This document shows positions 1 to 11,860 of a stretch of 64,000 bases of DNA, in pieces (positions within the stretch are counted from its first letter, which is position 1; each line of letters opens with the position of its first letter). Made by a program: the position numbers and the translations under genes. Under the pieces are notes generated by a model. The model had not been told where the DNA came from, searched no databases, and saw only the letters and a program-made list of their open reading frames with translations. The DNA comes from Eledone cirrhosa. Taxonomy: Eukaryota > Mollusca > Cephalopoda > Octopoda > Eledonidae. The DNA is taken from contig OZ024744.1 of assembly GCA_964016885.1 (NCBI GenBank), positions 73,142,474 to 73,206,473 of the forward strand, given 5' to 3'.

Positions 1-1050
1 GTATGTGTGTATGTGCATATGTGTGTGTGTGTATGTATGTATATATGTATCTGTGTATGTATGCGTGTGTATGTATGTATATGTGCATATGTCTGTGTGT
101 ATTGATGTATGTGCATATTTTTGCTATGAATATATGTATGTATATATATCATGATGTATGTGTGTATGTATGGGTGTGTGTGTTTGCATGTATGTCTGAA
201 TCTCTGTGTGAATATGTATGTGTGTGTCATCATGTGTGTATGTATGTGTGTGTGTATGTTTGTATATGTGGGTGTATGGGTAGGTGTGTGTGTATCAGTC
301 TATATGTATGTTTATATGTCTATCTATGTGTGTGTGTGTATGTATGTATGCGTGTATGTCATTATCTTTGCATATATATATATGTGTGTGTGTCTATGTA
401 TATATGTATGTTATGATGTATGAATGTATATGTGTGTGTGTGTATGTATGTATGCATGGATGTGTGTGTTTGTGTATTAATGTATGTATTAGTATGTATG
501 TCTGTATCTATGTGTTTGAATATGTATGTCTGTGTATTCATGTATGAATGTATGTCATAATGTATGTATATGCATGTATATATATATCTCTGTGTCTGGG
601 TGTGTGTCTCAATAAATGTGTATGAATGTATGACTATCTATGTGTGTGAATATGTATATGCATATGTTTGTGTGTATATATATATATATATATGTAAGTA
701 TGTATATATGTGTGTGGGGGGGTATCAATGTAAGTGTTTGCATGTATATCTACCTCTGTGTGAATATGTATGTGCATATGTATGTTTGTATGTATATGTG
801 TGTGTTTGTATGTGTGTGTATCAGTGTATGTGTTTGTATGTATGTCTCTCTATGTGTGTTAATATGTATGTGTATATGTCAATGTGAGTGTGTGAATGTA
901 TGTGTATGGGTGTGTGTATCAATGTATATGTTTATACGTATGAATATGTATTCGCATATGTCTGTTTGTGTATGTATATATGTGTGTGTGTATGTATGTA
1001 TATATGTCTGTATGTATGTATATGTATGTGTGCGCGTGTCCATCCCCTCC
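1..1050. repeat. Degenerate (TG/TATG)n low-complexity tract
   Basis: About 1 kb of TATG, TGTG and TATA words with few other bases. Long open frames on + encode only Met/Cys/Val/Tyr/Ile strings, the signature of translating TG/TA repeats, so I call no gene. The tract starts at or before the left edge. Confidence 0.95.
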
Positions 1051-1364
1051 TCTTAGCAATATAGCTAAAGAATGTGACCTAATAAAAAAAAATGTATTCA
1101 AAAGATCTTCCTGAAACGAGATATTCATGGTACTAACTAGTAAATCAATTCATATAAATTCTTTTCTGCAATTTGATATGTCTATTTTTTTTATTTTTTG
1201 TTTATTTCTTTGTGTTGTTCTTTCTCATTTTCTTTCTTTTCTTTTTATTTATTTTTTATTTTTCATGAGAGAGAATGGGGTGGAAAAGAGAAGGGAGAAA
1301 GAGAAAAACATAAAAACCACAAATGCTATAATATAATATAATATAATATAATATATTATATTAT
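1051..1364. other. Unassigned AT-rich spacer
   Basis: No gene seen. It is T-rich on + and ends in a short (ATAAT)n/(TA)-rich run (about 1329-1362) next to the following SINE. Confidence 0.6.
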
Positions 1365-1573
1365 AATGGTTTCTGGTTTAGGCACAAGGCCAACAATTTT
1401 GGGAAAGGGGAGAGTCAATTAAATCGACCTCAGTGTGTTACTGGTACTTTATTTTATCAACCTTGTAAAGATGAAAGGCAAAGCTAACCATGGCAAGATT
1501 TGAACTCAGAACTTAAAGCAGCATAACTATATGCTGCAAACCATGCTTTACCGGTACTGACAATCAACCGCCC
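1365..1573 (-). mobile_element. tRNA-derived SINE, family 1 (octopus type)
   Basis: Read on -, it starts with the GGGCGGT..TTGGCAGTATCGGTA-like head, has a degenerate pol III B box (GTTCAAATC type), a conserved GTCGATAAAATAAAGTACCAGTA-like core and ends with GTGCC..AAACCATTAT. The same order occurs in about twelve other copies here, which fixes the family. The head is diverged, so this is an old copy. Confidence 0.85.
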
Positions 1574-2835
1574 TTAAAATATGATGGTAGGAAAAGCAGC
1601 TAGACCATCTGGTATAGTTGGTAAGATGCTGAGAGCATCTTACCAACTATACCAGATATGAGCTAGTAAGATGCATAGTTAACCAAGTAGTACAGAATGG
1701 TGTCATACCCAATGACTCGTGCAGCAGTATCATTGTAAATTGCTACAAGTGCAAAGGAGATGCGCTAGAGAGAAGTAACGACAGAGGCATCAAATTGATG
1801 GACCAGGTCATGAAAGTTGCTGAAAGCATTATAGCACAACTAATTAGGTATGAAATCAAGTTAGATGAAATGCAGTTTGGATTTATGCCAGGTAGAGGTA
1901 TCAATGCCCTCTTTCTGGCGAGACAAATGCAGAAGAAGTACTTAGCTAATAGTAAGCTACTGTATTTAGCATTTGGAGATCTGGAAAGGGCTTTTGACTG
2001 TGTTCCACACTCTATAATCTGGTGGGCACTTAGGGAGCTAGATGTAGACAAAAGGCTTGTGAGAGCCATGCAAGCCATGTATAAAAAAGGAGCAACCAGC
2101 AGAGTAAAAGTTGGCAATGAGGATAGTGATGTATTTGAAGTGAAGGTTGGAGTCCAGCAGGGATCAATTCTCAGTCCACTCTTGTTTGTCATTGTTGTTC
2201 AAGCCCTCACAGGAGTTTAAAACAGGCATTCCATCGAAGCTCCAGTATGCTGATACCCCAGTCCTCACTGCTAAATTCATAGGAGAGATAGAGGCAAAAT
2301 TTCAACCATTAAAGAAGTTGAAAGACTTAAAAGCAAACTTGGCAAAGACAAAAGTCCTAATAAGTAGGAAAGGAGGTTGATGCCATCAGAGAAGTGGCCC
2401 TGTTCGATGTGTCAGAAAGGTGTGGGCAGGAATTCAATAAGGTGTACACAATGTAATTTATGAACACACAAGAGATGTAGTGTGTTAGCAGGCAGGCTAA
2501 CGGAAAAGATAAACTTTGTATGCAACAGATGGAAATTAACACTAAGAGAACTCGTGAAATAGATTCCTCCAGTTGTCAGGAAGGCTCCTTAAAGGTAGTT
2601 GGCAGATTTTGTTACTTGGGTGACCTAATCAGCAGTGGAGGAGGATGTGCTTAAAGTGTGATAGGCAGAATAAGATCAGGCTGGAAGAAGTTTAGAGAGC
2701 TGTTACCACTGCTGACAACAAAGTGAAGGGTGGATTATATGATGCATATGTGTGAACTGCAATGCTACATGACAATGAAACATGGGCTTTGACCTTAGAA
2801 GACCTGTGGAGCTATGATTTCACACAACATGTATA
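1574..2835 (+). pseudogene. RTE-like LINE reverse transcriptase relic
   Basis: This is a 5'- and 3'-truncated non-LTR retrotransposon closely related to the fuller copy at 45.8-49.8 kb. The clearest open frame (1795-2220) holds RT fingers/palm: MDQVMKV, DEMQFGFMPGRG, LAFGDLERAFD (motif A; usual FVDLEKAFD) and VGVQQGSILSPLLF (motif B). A frameshift near 2200 moves the reading to LQYADTPVL, where the catalytic YADD is YADT (about 2246-2257), so it cannot be active. Degenerate downstream sequence still matches thumb and a GNETWALT-like segment near 2775-2800. The start is broken by a hairpin (1607-1657). No host gene is implied. Confidence 0.85.
1607..1657. repeat. Perfect 24-bp hairpin inside LINE relic
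   Basis: Arms 1607-1630 and 1634-1657 are exact reverse complements with a 3-nt loop. The left arm is the normal LINE coding sequence (the SGIVGKML-like stretch); the right arm is its inverted duplicate. Confidence 0.9.
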
Positions 2836-4075
2836 CATACACATATGGTTACACTGTATATGCAAAAATCTTACTCTATGGTCACGCTAAACCACCTACA
2901 CTGCTCCCCTCTCCTCTTCTTCCCCTACACATTTAGATGCATGCACACACATGTGCACGTATACACGTATGCATATACACACCCTCAAGCATCACATACC
3001 ATTGACATACAAAAATCATTAGTCCCTTGTTTGAGGGTGCCTGTGTGATTGTGTTTCCTGCACATGCAGCTGTGTTTGCATGGCACCCATTGCTGAGGCT
3101 GTGGCATGATTAGTGTTAAATGGTTCCCAACACTTACTCCAATCCCCACCACTTCCTAGCTCTATCCCCTTCTCTGCATGCTATGGCTCCAAACTTCGTA
3201 ATCCAGCCATTAGAGAGAGAGAGAACAAAGAAGGAATGTAGTCAGTCCCAGGCCATGATGCTTGTCCAAATTAGAAAGCTAATAAAATCAAAGCTATAAT
3301 AAAGTAAATAAACATCAGATGCCTCAACAATCATTAAGACAAAGCATGAGCTTATTTGAAATTTATAGGAATAATTTGAAATCCCAAACACAAAGAATAG
3401 CTGTGTAAACTGCCAAATGCCGTCAATGACAACAGCATGTAATGCAGGTAAAAATATCTCTAAGGACAGAAATTAGTGGCCTGTGGTGGGTAAAGAAAAA
3501 GTAAAGTTGTGAGGTGGGTGACAGGTAAAAGTAGATGAAATGTATAAATGATTGAGAGAGGAGTGTGTTGGCACATAGGAGTGATAAGTAAAGAAAAAAC
3601 AAAGAAAGAAAGGGAGAGAAGTGGCGTTTAAGGTTACAATAAGAGTTGAGATTAAAGTTATAAACTTTACAAGACAATACAAAAACCACAGATGAAGCTG
3701 ACCTCATCAGCTCTGAATCTGGCTTGCAGTTTCGCACATACTGAGGGGACTGCAATTTTTTTTATGTCAACTTATGCAACAGAAAATGTATAGGTGTTTT
3801 TTTTTCCTTCTCTCCGTCCCTCCCACTCTTTTGCTTGTCCCTTCTCACACTTGCTGCTTCTGCTATCATTGCCATTTGCTGAAAATTCCACCCCAGGGCT
3901 ATGCGTTTTCCTTTAACTGATGACACATTACTGGCCAGGCACACTTTCTCTTGCTCTCTGATTCATCTGTCTATTTGTTTGTTCTGTTGGTGTGATGTCA
4001 TCACACACACACACCAATTTATTATAGTTCTTGATCATATCATACAAAAGAGTACAGAATAATGAAATTATCGCA
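2836..4075. other. Unassigned spacer
   Basis: No gene or recognised element. It contains a short CA/TA-rich patch near 2940-2990. Open frames on - at 3423-3755 lack recognisable domains and read as low-complexity Ser/Phe/Leu. Confidence 0.5.
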
Positions 4076-4315
4076 TGATCCACATGATAGGTACAATGTG
4101 TCCGAACACGGAAGAGCCAAACTCCCACTGTCATCACCTTCATCTCTGTCACCATTCCCATCTCTGTGTATTGTGAGCAAATAGGGTCCCACATACTGGT
4201 CTCCCCACAGCCCCGGCGAACAGAATGGAGAAGGCGTTTCCACGGAGGGTGGTAAGGAAGATGCGCTGGAAGAGCCATTCCATCTCGCGAGGCTCACACC
4301 TGCAGCTGGCCAGCT
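4076..4315 (-). repeat. Unclassified interspersed repeat (family U1)
   Basis: The order 'AAACTCCCACTGTCA', 'GTCCCACAT', 'CAGAATGGAGAAGG', 'GCGCTGGAAGAGCCATTC', 'GAGGCTCACACCTG' is shared with 60380-60620 (same strand), and part of it in inverse at 52955-53145. No coding capacity or terminal repeats seen. Its class is unknown to me. Confidence 0.7.
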
Positions 4316-4544
4316 TTGGACTTTTCTTTTTTTTTTATTTATTGTAAACTGCTCAACAAGTGAAAATTCTTGGTTATTCATGCAGTATATGGTCAAACAT
4401 TATAGTTATGGTCTATGGTTCCGTTTGTGTTTGATAAATATCAGCATTTTTTTCCAAAGCTGTTTTCAAACACTGAAGTTCTTGGTTGTAAACCTTAGTT
4501 GTGATTGTTTGATTTTTGTTTAACAATTCATAAACTCATCATCC

Positions 4545-5030
4545 TCATCATCACCATTTTACATCCATGCTTCCACACTAGCATGGGTTACACGAGTTGT
4601 CCTATTGTGGGCAGTGCCATGTCAGGTCACCATGTCTTGCTCATACACAACTGATTCTGGCTTGATTTCTACAGCTGGATGCTCTTCCTAACACCAACCT
4701 CATTTACAGTGAGTATTGGGTGCTTTTTTACCATGGCACCTACACGACCACTCTACAGTGTGGACTGGGTGATTATTTGTCGTGACACCTCCACGACCAT
4801 TCTACAGTGTGAACTGGGTGATTATTTGTCGTGACACCTCCACGACCATTCTACAGTGTGAACTGGGTGATCTTTTGTCATGACACCTCCATGACCACTT
4901 TACAGTGGGAGGTGGGTGATCTTTTGTCATGATACCTCCACGACCACTTTACAGTGGGAGGTGGGTGATCTTTTGTCATGACACCTCCACGACCACTTTA
5001 CAGTGGGAGGTGGGGTACGGGGCATACTAT
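4545..5030 (-). repeat. LINE/SINE 3' tail with ~48-bp minisatellite
   Basis: It begins on + with (TCATC)n and the CTAGCATGGGT block, then TGGATGCTCTTCCTAACACCAACC, as in the reversed 3' UTR of the RTE-like LINE at 49.5-49.8 kb. This is followed by about five tandem units (CTCCACGACCA..TTACAGTG..GGGTGAT..TTTGTC). It is an antisense copy of the tail whose internal unit expanded. Confidence 0.75.
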
Positions 5031-5085
5031 CTATATGCTTAAGCTTGTACCTGTGGGAACTATTCCTCACATATCCTACCACACA

Positions 5086-5299
5086 CTTAACCCTTTAGCA
5101 TTTAAACCGGCCGTATCCAGCCAGAATTCTCTCACCGCTTTCTATTCAAACCGATCCTAACTGGCTGCTCATATTTATGTTAATTGATCTGAAAATATGT
5201 AATATCAAAATCTCATAGATTCAATATTATGTTATATAAAGTGTATACTGTGAAAATACAATAGCATATATAGAGTAATGTAAATGCTAAAGGGTTAAC
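5086..5299. mobile_element. TTAA-flanked MITE (copy 1)
   Basis: About 210 bp, bounded by TTAA. Terminal inverted repeats read CCCTTTAGCATTTA and TAAATGCTAAAGGG. The interior has the family words GAATTCTCTCACC, TATCAAAATCTCATAGATT and TATATAGAGTAATGTAA. No coding. TTAA targets and CCC-starting ends fit piggyBac-type MITEs (known family features; assignment inferred). Confidence 0.85.
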
Positions 5300-5684
5300 A
5301 GTATCTTCCCTGGGTGTAAGTCTCCTCTTGGCAGCTGAGCAGGTCTATCACTAGAACTATATCCCTGATGGTGGCATTTAAAGGATCCATTTCTCATGCC
5401 CCCCAGCTAGGCACCTGGAGTTGTTGTATATGTAATACTTCTCAGTTCAGCAATGGACATGTTGTTGGTTATTCTCTACACACAGTTTATGTGGGACCTA
5501 ATTTCCAATATTTAAAACTTTTCTGAGTTTTTCAGCTGCTTGCAGGTCTTCTGGATCAAGTCCATTCTAGATTACTCTCCCTCTTGTGTCATCCTTTACA
5601 GAGAGAGATGAGAGAAATGGAGAGAGAGACACATGTATATAAGGAACAGCTTCATTTTTAGATATGCGTTATAACAGACATAAA
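5300..5684. other. Unassigned spacer
   Basis: No recognisable gene or element; a short GA-rich patch lies at about 5598-5630. Confidence 0.5.
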
Positions 5685-5927
5685 GGGTGGTGGATTGGCA
5701 GTATCGGTAGATCATCAGACAACATGCTTTGCGGCATAGAGTTACGGCCCTTTATGTTTTGAGTTCAAATCATGCTAAGGTTAGCTTTGCCATTCATCCT
5801 TACAGGGTCGATAAAATAAAGGACCAGTAACACACTAGGATCGATATGATTGACTCCCCCCCCTCAAAAAATTTGTTTAATAAAATAAAATTCTTGGTCT
5901 TGTGTCTAAATCAGAAACCATTATTAT
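5685..5927 (+). mobile_element. SINE family 1
   Basis: Full-length-like copy: GGGTGGTGGATTGGCAGTAT head, degenerate B box, GGGTCGATAAAATAAAGGACC core, C-rich stretch and AGAAACCATTATTAT tail. Confidence 0.9.
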
Positions 5928-6279
5928 AAATGTTCAAATTTTATTTATTTATGAGTCACTTGCAGCTAATTCAGAATAAAAAAAACTGCAAGAAAGCTTA
6001 CACAAATTCTGGTTAGTGAAGTTTTCATAAATTACATTTATTGCTTAGAATAAAAGAGACAATGCAAAAGGAAACACTTCACATTCTGATGATGAGACTG
6101 AAAATCTAGAAAATTTCTTTTAATGGTTTAGGAACTTTTTTTCTTCCAAATGAGCTGCAAAAGACTCATAAGGAAATACAAAAAAAAAAGAAAAATTATG
6201 AAAAATGTTTAAACTTAAACATAGTCATTTCTTTTTCCAACTCCTGATACACTTTTCTTGTCCAACTCATGTATGCATG

Positions 6280-6620
6280 AATGGAAAGCCAGACATGCTC
6301 CACCCCTGCTCTCCTGCTGTGATGGTTTCATGACACAAAGCATCCAGTCCACCCATTACGATGATAGTTCTGGTGCCACAGCAACAGAAAAGTACCCATT
6401 TCACCCTGTATGGTCAAAGTGCAGCGACCATGACAAAAAATCACTAAATACATACTGTATTTTAGTTGGCATTAGAAAGGGAAGCCAGCCATATAAAATC
6501 AAACCCAAAACAGATCTGTAGGAGCAATATGTGGTCACCTGACCTGGTTAGCCTCATAACATGGCAACCTGTCTAACCCATGCTAGCACAGAAAATAGAT
6601 GTTAAACTGTGATGTTGATG
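6280..6620 (+). repeat. Diverged LINE/SINE tail
   Basis: Words of the RTE-like LINE 3' UTR are recognisable but eroded: CATCCAGTCCACCCATT, GTTCTGGTGCCA..AAAGTACCCA, then AACCTGTCTAACCCATGCTAGCAC..AAATAGATGTTAAA near 6565-6610. The open frame 6258-6521 is this repeat, not a gene. Confidence 0.5.
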
Positions 6621-6713
6621 TTCTCTCTCTCTTTCTCTCCCTCACACACACATATATATGTATATATATTCACATATATTTATAATTAAATTTCTTTCAT
6701 TTTTACTCTACAG

Positions 6714-6871
6714 AGGAATTTCAACGAGCTGTAAAAATCTGTACTGGTTTCACTCTTGGTCCTCATGTAGTAAATACAGTGTTTCAGATATTTGATGCCG
6801 ATGGAGATGGTCATTTGAGCCATAAGGAATTTATCTCTATTATGAAAGACAGAATTCACAGGGGAGCTCGT
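6714..6871 (+). CDS. MICU3: MICU3-like mitochondrial Ca2+ uptake protein, penultimate coding exon
   Basis: Internal exon of a mitochondrial calcium uptake (MICU) family protein, the EF-hand gatekeepers of the mitochondrial calcium uniporter in the intermembrane space. The acceptor is TTTCTTTCATTTTTACTCTACAG and the donor is GTAAGT at 6872. It is 158 nt: two bases finishing a codon, then 52 codons with no stop. The peptide holds EFQRAVKICTG, PHVVNTVFQIFD, the canonical 12-residue EF-hand loop DADGDGHLSHKE (Ca2+ ligands at loop positions 1, 3, 5 and 12 present), then FISIMKDRIHRG. From memory of the family, PHxVNTVFxIFD and IMKDRxHRG are closest to MICU3, with MICU2 as the alternative. Upstream exons were not found in the first 6.7 kb. 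Confidence 0.9.
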
Positions 6872-6972
6872 GTAAGTTTTCTATGCGTATGTGTATTGTA
6901 AATGTTTTGTGAAATGCATTATATAGTGTTTCTTTCTGTCTGTCTATGTGTATTTATTGTTATGTCTTAAAT

Positions 6973-7015
<43 letters not shown>

Positions 7016-7372
7016 TTAATTTTAATCTTCTCCTTATCAAGAGGCATGCATGCGTAAGGACAATGAACTTTTATATTTGAACTTAAATAATTAACTTGTT
7101 TTGAAGCCAAACTATCTTGGTGTTCATAAAGACATATGTAAACATCATACCTCACATTCTTTATTATTGTTTGCTGATTGAACCAGTAAATTCCTTATTT
7201 CAACTGTGACAAAACTCATTCATGACTATTCAGCAGAAATGGACTATTCCATAAACAATTTCATTTATATGCTAATTACAATACTTTAAAAGAAAGTGTA
7301 GAAACAGTCATCTTATTCAGCAATAATGGACTATTCCATAGACTTCTTCTCTTCTTCTTCTTTTTCACCCAC

Positions 7373-7840
7373 TTATTCCTGAGAGGGTTGTGGGGGCTGA
7401 ATCATCAAACACTCCTTCCAGCGAGTCCTATCAGAAGCAACCATTTCCAAGTGGATACCCAAGCATGACCAGCTAAGCTCATGGATGTTATCCAACCATC
7501 TTGCTCGGGGTCTTCCCCTGGGTCTCCTGCCAGTTGGTTTAGCCCATATAATCTGTCCAGTGATTCTTTCCTGAAACATTCTAACCTCATGACCATAGTA
7601 TCGGAGCTGTGATCTCTCAATTTGGAGAAGTAACAGCTCTACCTTGAGTAACTCTGGTCTCGAGCTACTCACTCTATCAAGTAACATTACTCCAAAGACC
7701 CTTCAGAGGAATCCCATTTTGACTACTTGTATTTGCAATCGTATTCTTTCAGTCATTATCCAAGATTCCTGACCATAGGTAAGGGTTGGCACGAATACCA
7801 AATTGAAGAAAGCGAGTTTGGCTTTTGTGCCTACCTCCCT
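7373..7840 (-). pseudogene. LINE C-terminal (post-RT) fragment
   Basis: The - strand frame (about 7690 to 7373) reads QIERSQLRYYGHEVRM, then GRRPRGRPRARWLDNI and DRTRWKE. This is the post-RT tail seen in many non-LTR elements (RWxGHxxRM ... GRPxxRWxDxI). The 5' part at 7690-7840 is degenerate. A shorter, more decayed relative lies at 53785-53940. It is truncated, with no RT domain. Confidence 0.75.
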
Positions 7841-8578
7841 TCATTTATATGCTAATTACAATATTTAAAAAAAAAAGTGTAGAGACAGTCATCTTACAGT
7901 TGAGTAGAAAGCTTGTATGTTGCACTCCAGATTAGAGGTCTCCAACCTTTTCCTTATGATACAAACCCACAAATATTACCAAGAGACTTATAAAGAAATC
8001 TTAAATTTCATAATAGAAAGAATATATAGATACATGTAGATATATTTTATATTTTCCTTTGTGGAACAGCAACTATGTCATTTCTTAAAAAGATAACATT
8101 TAAGTTTTAGAAAATTGTGAAAAATACCATGAAGAGCTCTCAAATTTTACTGACAAACACTGTAGGAACCCTTTTCTTTTCACAAACCTCCAAAATATTT
8201 TATTGGAAACAATTTTTAGTGTATGAAACTAGTATTTTGAGTCTATTATAATAGAAAGCCCTATTATTGGTTATGCTAACGACAAGGCATTAATTGACTT
8301 TCTTCAACACACATCATATCTTCTGTTTCACTGGGACCATATTTGTGGCAAGAACTTCACATGTTACATTTGCAATGTCTAGTGTTAAATTCAACTCTTT
8401 GGGATGTCAGATATTAAGCAATTCACTTGTGACTAACAGACAGACATTATAAAAGCATGAACACTGTTTTATTGCAACTGAAAGAACTTGATTACAACAA
8501 TGAGAGCTTAGGATATAGTCTACCATGCTTCATGGGGTTTTGTTTTGTAATATTTTGTGATATCAATACTGAACACTA

Positions 8579-8820
8579 AGATCAACATTATAGTAAAAGT
8601 TATTTCACTGAGCTCCTTCTACTTCTGCTAATTAACAATAACCTAAGATCAACATTATAGTAAAAGCTATTTCACTGAGCTCCTTCTACCTCTGCTAATT
8701 AACAATAACCTCAGATCAACATTATAGTAAAAGCTATTTCACTGAGCTCCCTCTGCTAATTAACAATAACCCAAGATCAACATTATAGTTAAAGCTATTT
8801 CTCTGCTAATTAACAACAAA
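8579..8820. repeat. ~66-bp tandem repeat, about 4 units
   Basis: Units begin AGATCAACATTATAGTAAAAG and contain TTTCACTGAGCTCC..CTCTGCTAATTAACAATAACC. Starts are near 8579, 8645, 8711 and 8772; the last two units carry internal deletions. Confidence 0.9.
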
Positions 8821-9233
8821 CTACGAAGGAATTGTGAAGATATTTTTTTTAATAATTATTATCTTATTTGCTGAATTTAATTGTTTTAGCCACAATCATA
8901 CACCATATTATTAAACATACATTCCTAGTTTAGATAATTATGGTTAAATATTTTCATTTCACCTTATCTTTTCCTTAGTCTAATTTATCTGTTATTTGAA
9001 AAAAATATAAATAAATACAAAATACAAACAGCAAATTTACTAAATAATAATATGAGGAAAAAAAAAGAAAAACAACATAGTAATATATGGTGTCTGTGTT
9101 GTTATTTGTTTTTGTTATTTTTTATTTTTGTTTAATACAAATGTTGAAAATGATCCATATATACATTATAATAGTAGTTTAATATTGTAGTTGATGAAAT
9201 CTGTGGCAATTTGTTTATGTAATATGATGTCAT

Positions 9234-9435
9234 TGATTGGCAGTATCGGTAGAGGGTTGGACACCATGCTTTGACGCATAGAGTTACAGCTCTTTCCCTT
9301 CTGAGTTCAAATCCCGCCGAGGTTAACTTTGCCTGTCATCCTTACGAGGTCGATAAAATAAAGTACCAGTAATGCACTGAGATAATTGATGGCCTTGTGC
9401 CAAAAGTAGAAACAATTATTATCATTATCATCATG
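9234..9435 (+). mobile_element. SINE family 1
   Basis: GATTGGCAGTATCGGTAGAG head, CTGAGTTCAAATCCCGCCGA B-box region, GTCGATAAAATAAAGTACC core, GGCCTTGTGCCAAAAGTAGA tail and ATT/ATC repeats. Confidence 0.9.
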
Positions 9436-9799
9436 ATTTTTAATTTTGGTTGCTGTTGAAATTTGTAGTTGAAACAGAATAATATATTCATTTTTTTTTT
9501 TTTAAATAATATTTGTCAGGAGAGGGAAGGCGCTGTGCCTATGACCTTTGTTACAGGGCCTTCCATGGTTTGGTAGAAAATAATTAAATTTTGAAAAATG
9601 GCAGGAAGGGAATGCTAAACAGTTGTAGTCATGGGGGAAGGAAAGACCGGGTGACGTATTTCCTACCAGGGTAGTGGAGGTATGACAGTGAGGAAAGACA
9701 AGTGTCATTTGAGTAAGTTGTGGTGGAAGTGGGTGTTTGCAGGTAGCTATTTCATAGGAGCAGAATTTATTGTGCAAGTGGCTGAAGTGTGTTATCTAG

Positions 9800-10195
9800 A
9801 GCAGCAGTTGCCAACTTTTCGGACTTCACGGACCACTAAATTCATAATTTTAAATCCCGTGAACCACTAATATAACTTTTTTTTAAAAAGATAAATACAT
9901 TTGTAAAATAATGATCAGAGAACTACCATTTTACTAAACAATACTGACACGTACCTGTGTCATGTTGTCAATAGATGATACATATGTGTAAAATTCTTTC
10001 ATGGATGTTAATTCTTTTCTGAAGAGAAACAGTTTTTAGGGGTGTTATAAAATATATTTTAACTGAATATTATTTTTGTTTTATTATTAATAAAACATAA
10101 ACATTGTGAATAATGTCCACATTTTTCTGTGAACTACCAACATTTTCTCTCAAACCACCTGCAGACCACTGACTGGTCCAGAAAATACTTACAAG
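9800..10195. mobile_element. Possible hAT-like MITE relic
   Basis: It starts CAGCAGTTGCCAACTTTTCGG and contains 'GGACCACTAAA', 'GTGAACCACTAA' and, at the far end, 'GTGAACTACCAA' and 'GACCACTGACTGG'. The start resembles hAT ends of the CAGTGGTTCCCAAC type. Ends and target duplication are not clear. Confidence 0.35.
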
Positions 10196-10702
10196 TCAGT
10201 CAAATTACATGATGATCATGTCAAATTATCAAAGGTTAAAAAAATATATTTGTTTATTCATTCATAAAGATAACATTGTAAAGTTAGACAAAATTACAGT
10301 TTCTGATTTGCCAACCAGCTGGCAAATCAGCTACAAACATATCAACACCAACACAACAGCCAGAGATACTACAGGTACCAATGGGAGCCTCTTTTTCACC
10401 AGTGCCAGAAAGTCCTTTTTCCAAAATGTTACTCACTGTGAGGAAGAAGTAACACAGGCTAGACAGCTGGTTGAAAGAAATTGGCTACTATCCAAAATAC
10501 AGTACATCACACATTGACATACCATACAATCAGATTTAAAGATGAGATGCTTGGGAAGAGCAACTGAGGCTCAAATATTTAAAAAAAACAGCAGGCTCCA
10601 TCTGGAACCTAAAATCATATATTCAAAGAAGCAGAGATTTCACCACAGAGGTGGTGAGATTTGCTACAGAAGAAGAGACAAAGTCTGACTCACTAACACC
10701 GC

Positions 10703-10745
10703 TTAACCCTTTAGCATTTATATTGCTTTATATATACTACTATAT
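10703..10745. mobile_element. TTAA MITE, single end only
   Basis: TTAACCCTTTAGCATTTA terminal repeat plus about 25 bp of subterminal sequence (CTTTATATATACTACTAT). It stops abruptly at LINE sequence at about 10746. Confidence 0.8.
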
Positions 10746-11860
10746 CTCCCTGGAGCACTCTAGCCAGTATCTCAAAGAACTCCGTCATCTCATCAGATGT
10801 AATGACTTTAGTGTTGGTATAGAGCAGTGATATCAGATCCACTATCTTCTTGGGGATTCCATAAGCCTGTAAGATCTTCATCAGGCAGATCCACAGATTC
10901 AAAGGCCTTCCTAAAGTCAATGAAAACCATTACAGCAGGAAAACTCTATGCTCTAGCTCCCTCTAATATCCTCCTCAGTATCAGGATGTGACTGGTAGTT
11001 GATCTTCCCTCTCTGAAGTGATTCTGGTTGTCCCTGAGCTTCTCCATTTTGGGCTGGATCTTATTAAGAATCATCCTGTGGAGGGTCTTTGCCACAAGTG
11101 ATGTCAGTGAGATCCCCCTGTAGTTGTTGGTGTTAGAGGGATCTCCCTTCTTTGCACTGGCACGATGTTACTTATCCTCCACTGATTCGGGGCAACTTCT
11201 TTCTCCAGTGCCTGGTTACAGAACTCCAGCATGATATCATCAAAATCACACCTCTTCATCACCTCTGATGCCACTCCATCTTCTCCATGGGCCTTGCCCT
11301 CCTTGATCTTCTTCTTGGCTCTCTGAAGCTCTTCTCTGGTGAAGGGTCCTGTCACAATATCCAGTTCCTCAAACAGCCACCTGATCTCCCCAGTGTTCTG
11401 GGCTGTGGAGGGCGGCTCTCTTAATAGGGTCTTAAAATAATCCAGCCATTTCCTTGGGCCCTGTTCCCTGGATCTGGCTCGAAACCCCTCTCATCTTCTC
11501 TGTGATCACATTGATGATCATCCAGCTTCCTTTACACCCAGACCTGTCAACCGCTCTCTCCACACTTCTGATCTTCTCTATCAGTGCCTCCTCTCTGGCC
11601 TCAGCATAAGCAGTACAGAGTTCTTCCTTCATTACCTCTATATTCTCCTTCCTCTCCTCTGTAGGATCATCATCGAATTGGTCCTTGGCAGCTTTCAGGT
11701 GTTTTCTGGCTGCAAACACTTTTGGCTCTGCAGAGCTGATGTTCTTCAACTTCTCTCTCCTGCCACTGCATTGGCTCCCTACTTTTGTATCATTGCAGTG
11801 GAGTATTGTATGTGCCTTGTACTGTAGAAACACCAGGACTCTGGCTTTACTGTAACACTG
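10746..11860 (-). pseudogene. Broken non-LTR reverse transcriptase, 3'-truncated
   Basis: Read on -, three broken frames follow each other: 11833-11432 (linker rich in Lys/Glu with SVERAVDRSGCKGSW), 11355-11104 (FTREELQRAKKKIKEGKAHG..DGVASEVMK..ALEKEVAPNQW, the RT region before motif A) and 10920-10746 (SLMKILQAYGIPKKIVDLI-like helix, then EILARVLQGD, the start of motif B). Between them, sequence near 10975-11100 still reads as RT with frameshifts. The YxDD motif and everything after is missing; the coding sequence is cut right after QGD, where a MITE end begins. Confidence 0.75.

Noticed and set aside
1..1056. Long open frames in the TG repeat (up to 138 codons)
   Set aside because: They translate only TG/TA repeat words, with several overlapping frames equally open.
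5700..5715. TCATCAG in a SINE head
   Set aside because: A point change of the SINE consensus; no core context.
10209..10517. 102-codon + frame in the MICU3-like intron
   Set aside because: No recognisable domain; it includes a short 11-bp hairpin (10303-10330) and no coding signature.
10780..10800. TCATCAG in LINE coding sequence
   Set aside because: Coding word in RT; no hammerhead spacing on either strand.
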